Below, one piece after another: positions 5,198 to 5,473 of a stretch of 5,473 nt of DNA; the stretch's first letter is position 1; each line of letters starts with the position of its first letter. The DNA is from an uncultured Roseburia sp. (GTDB lineage: Bacteria > Bacillota > Clostridia > Lachnospirales > Lachnospiraceae). Under the pieces are notes generated by a model, which saw nothing but the letters and a program-made list of their open reading frames with translations, had not been told where the DNA came from and did no database searches. A program made the translations under genes and the position numbers. Where the stretch lies: assembly GCA_947057405.1 (NCBI GenBank), contig CAMSEJ010000182.1, forward strand, positions 1-5,473. The letters are read 5' to 3'.

Positions 5198-5226
5198 ATC
5201 ATAGCACTTCATTCCTCGGAATGAAA
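5198..5226 (-). promoter_or_regulatory. Possible extended -10 promoter with overlapping palindrome, for the 103-residue gene
   Basis: On the minus strand TATGAT (5203-5198) is preceded by TGC, giving an extended -10 element. A weak -35 (TTTCAT, 5226-5221) stands 17 bases upstream. The perfect palindrome TTCATTCCTCGGAATGAA (5208-5225, eight-base arms around TC) covers the spacer and -35, where a repressor would bind. The start codon is about 65 bases downstream. Confidence 0.4.
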
Positions 5227-5282
5227 TAGATTTCTTTGCACTTAATAAAACAAAATTGGATAGATATATGAGAGAGATTGCT

Positions 5283-5295
5283 GGTGCTTCGCACC
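5283..5295. other. Short perfect hairpin GGTGC-TTC-GCACC
   Basis: Five-base arms pair around a three-base loop, forming a compact stable stem on either strand. On the minus strand it lies between the orphan ribosome binding site at 5336-5329 and the possible promoter. There is no T run, so it is not a terminator. Confidence 0.4.
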
Positions 5296-5351
5296 TCTGC
5301 TCTTAACGCTGTGTTGTTCCTGTGTGAACCTCCTTTGATTATTTTATTTGT

Positions 5352-5395
5352 ATATATAAAAAGGAATCTATCCTTTGTTTGGGATAGATTCCTTT
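5352..5395 (-). terminator. Strong 14-bp hairpin terminator for minus-strand transcription
   Basis: Bases 5360-5373 (AAAGGAATCTATCC) pair perfectly with 5382-5395 around an eight-base loop. Read on the minus strand the stem is followed by TTTTATATATA, a fair U-rich tract; on the + strand it is followed by GAAAAAACC, which would not terminate. It either ends a gene lying to the right of the window or acts as an attenuator in a leader for the minus-strand gene at 5131. The remaining bases to 5473 hold no gene that I can support. Confidence 0.65.
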
Positions 5396-5473
5396 GAAAA
5401 AACCGCGAAAAAAGGGGAAAACTCTTAAATGAATTATCCCCTAATCGTCAAAGATAGATTTTACAAACGAAAT

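Noticed and set aside
5269..5307. Twelve-codon plus-strand ORF (MREIAGASHLCS) over the small hairpin
   Set aside because: No ribosome binding site and no downstream plus-strand gene in the window.
5415..5473. TTGACG on the minus strand near 5450 as a promoter
   Set aside because: No acceptable -10 box at 16-18 bases; GATAAT is only about eight bases away.

Overview
The window looks like a short assembly contig from a gut-type Clostridia genome, most likely Lachnospiraceae. This is inferred from the protein style, strong GGAGG-type ribosome binding sites, moderate GC and the gene families present; no marker gene fixes the taxon. The left end is not biological. Bases 1-47 match the end of the Illumina P5 adapter, an 8-base i5 index and the read-1 primer site, so native DNA starts at about base 48.

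Left half (48-2720, + strand, intact and well ordered). The C-terminal end of the ribosome-associated GTPase HflX comes first. A good sigma-A promoter (441-470) then drives a two-gene unit: a cytosolic FIST-domain sensor protein (524-1579) and a small soluble methyl-accepting chemotaxis signalling protein (1597-2544) that has no membrane segments. The pair looks like a chemoreceptor split into separate sensor and signalling proteins. A long nested hairpin (2651-2717) closes the unit.

Middle (2721-4659, strongly decayed). Two different TetR-type regulator remnants point away from each other around a small AT-rich gap. The minus-strand one keeps only its DNA-binding part and runs into what may be the tail of an unrelated regulator. 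The plus-strand one keeps its ligand-binding part, but its DNA-binding part is broken by a frame change. Downstream lies a three-gene membrane-protein operon: a 148-residue four-helix protein, a second membrane protein that has lost its centre by an out-of-frame deletion, and an intact DUF2871 protein. The operon's regulator and middle gene are therefore both dead.

Right end (4660-5473, more AT-rich, minus strand). It holds an orphan 103-residue cytosolic protein with its own ribosome binding site and a possible promoter overlapped by an 18-bp palindrome. Downstream of it is an unrecognised coding-like remnant. Upstream are a strong 14-bp terminator hairpin for minus-strand transcription and a ribosome binding site with no start codon after it. 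No rRNA, tRNA, CRISPR array, transposase or complete mobile element was seen.
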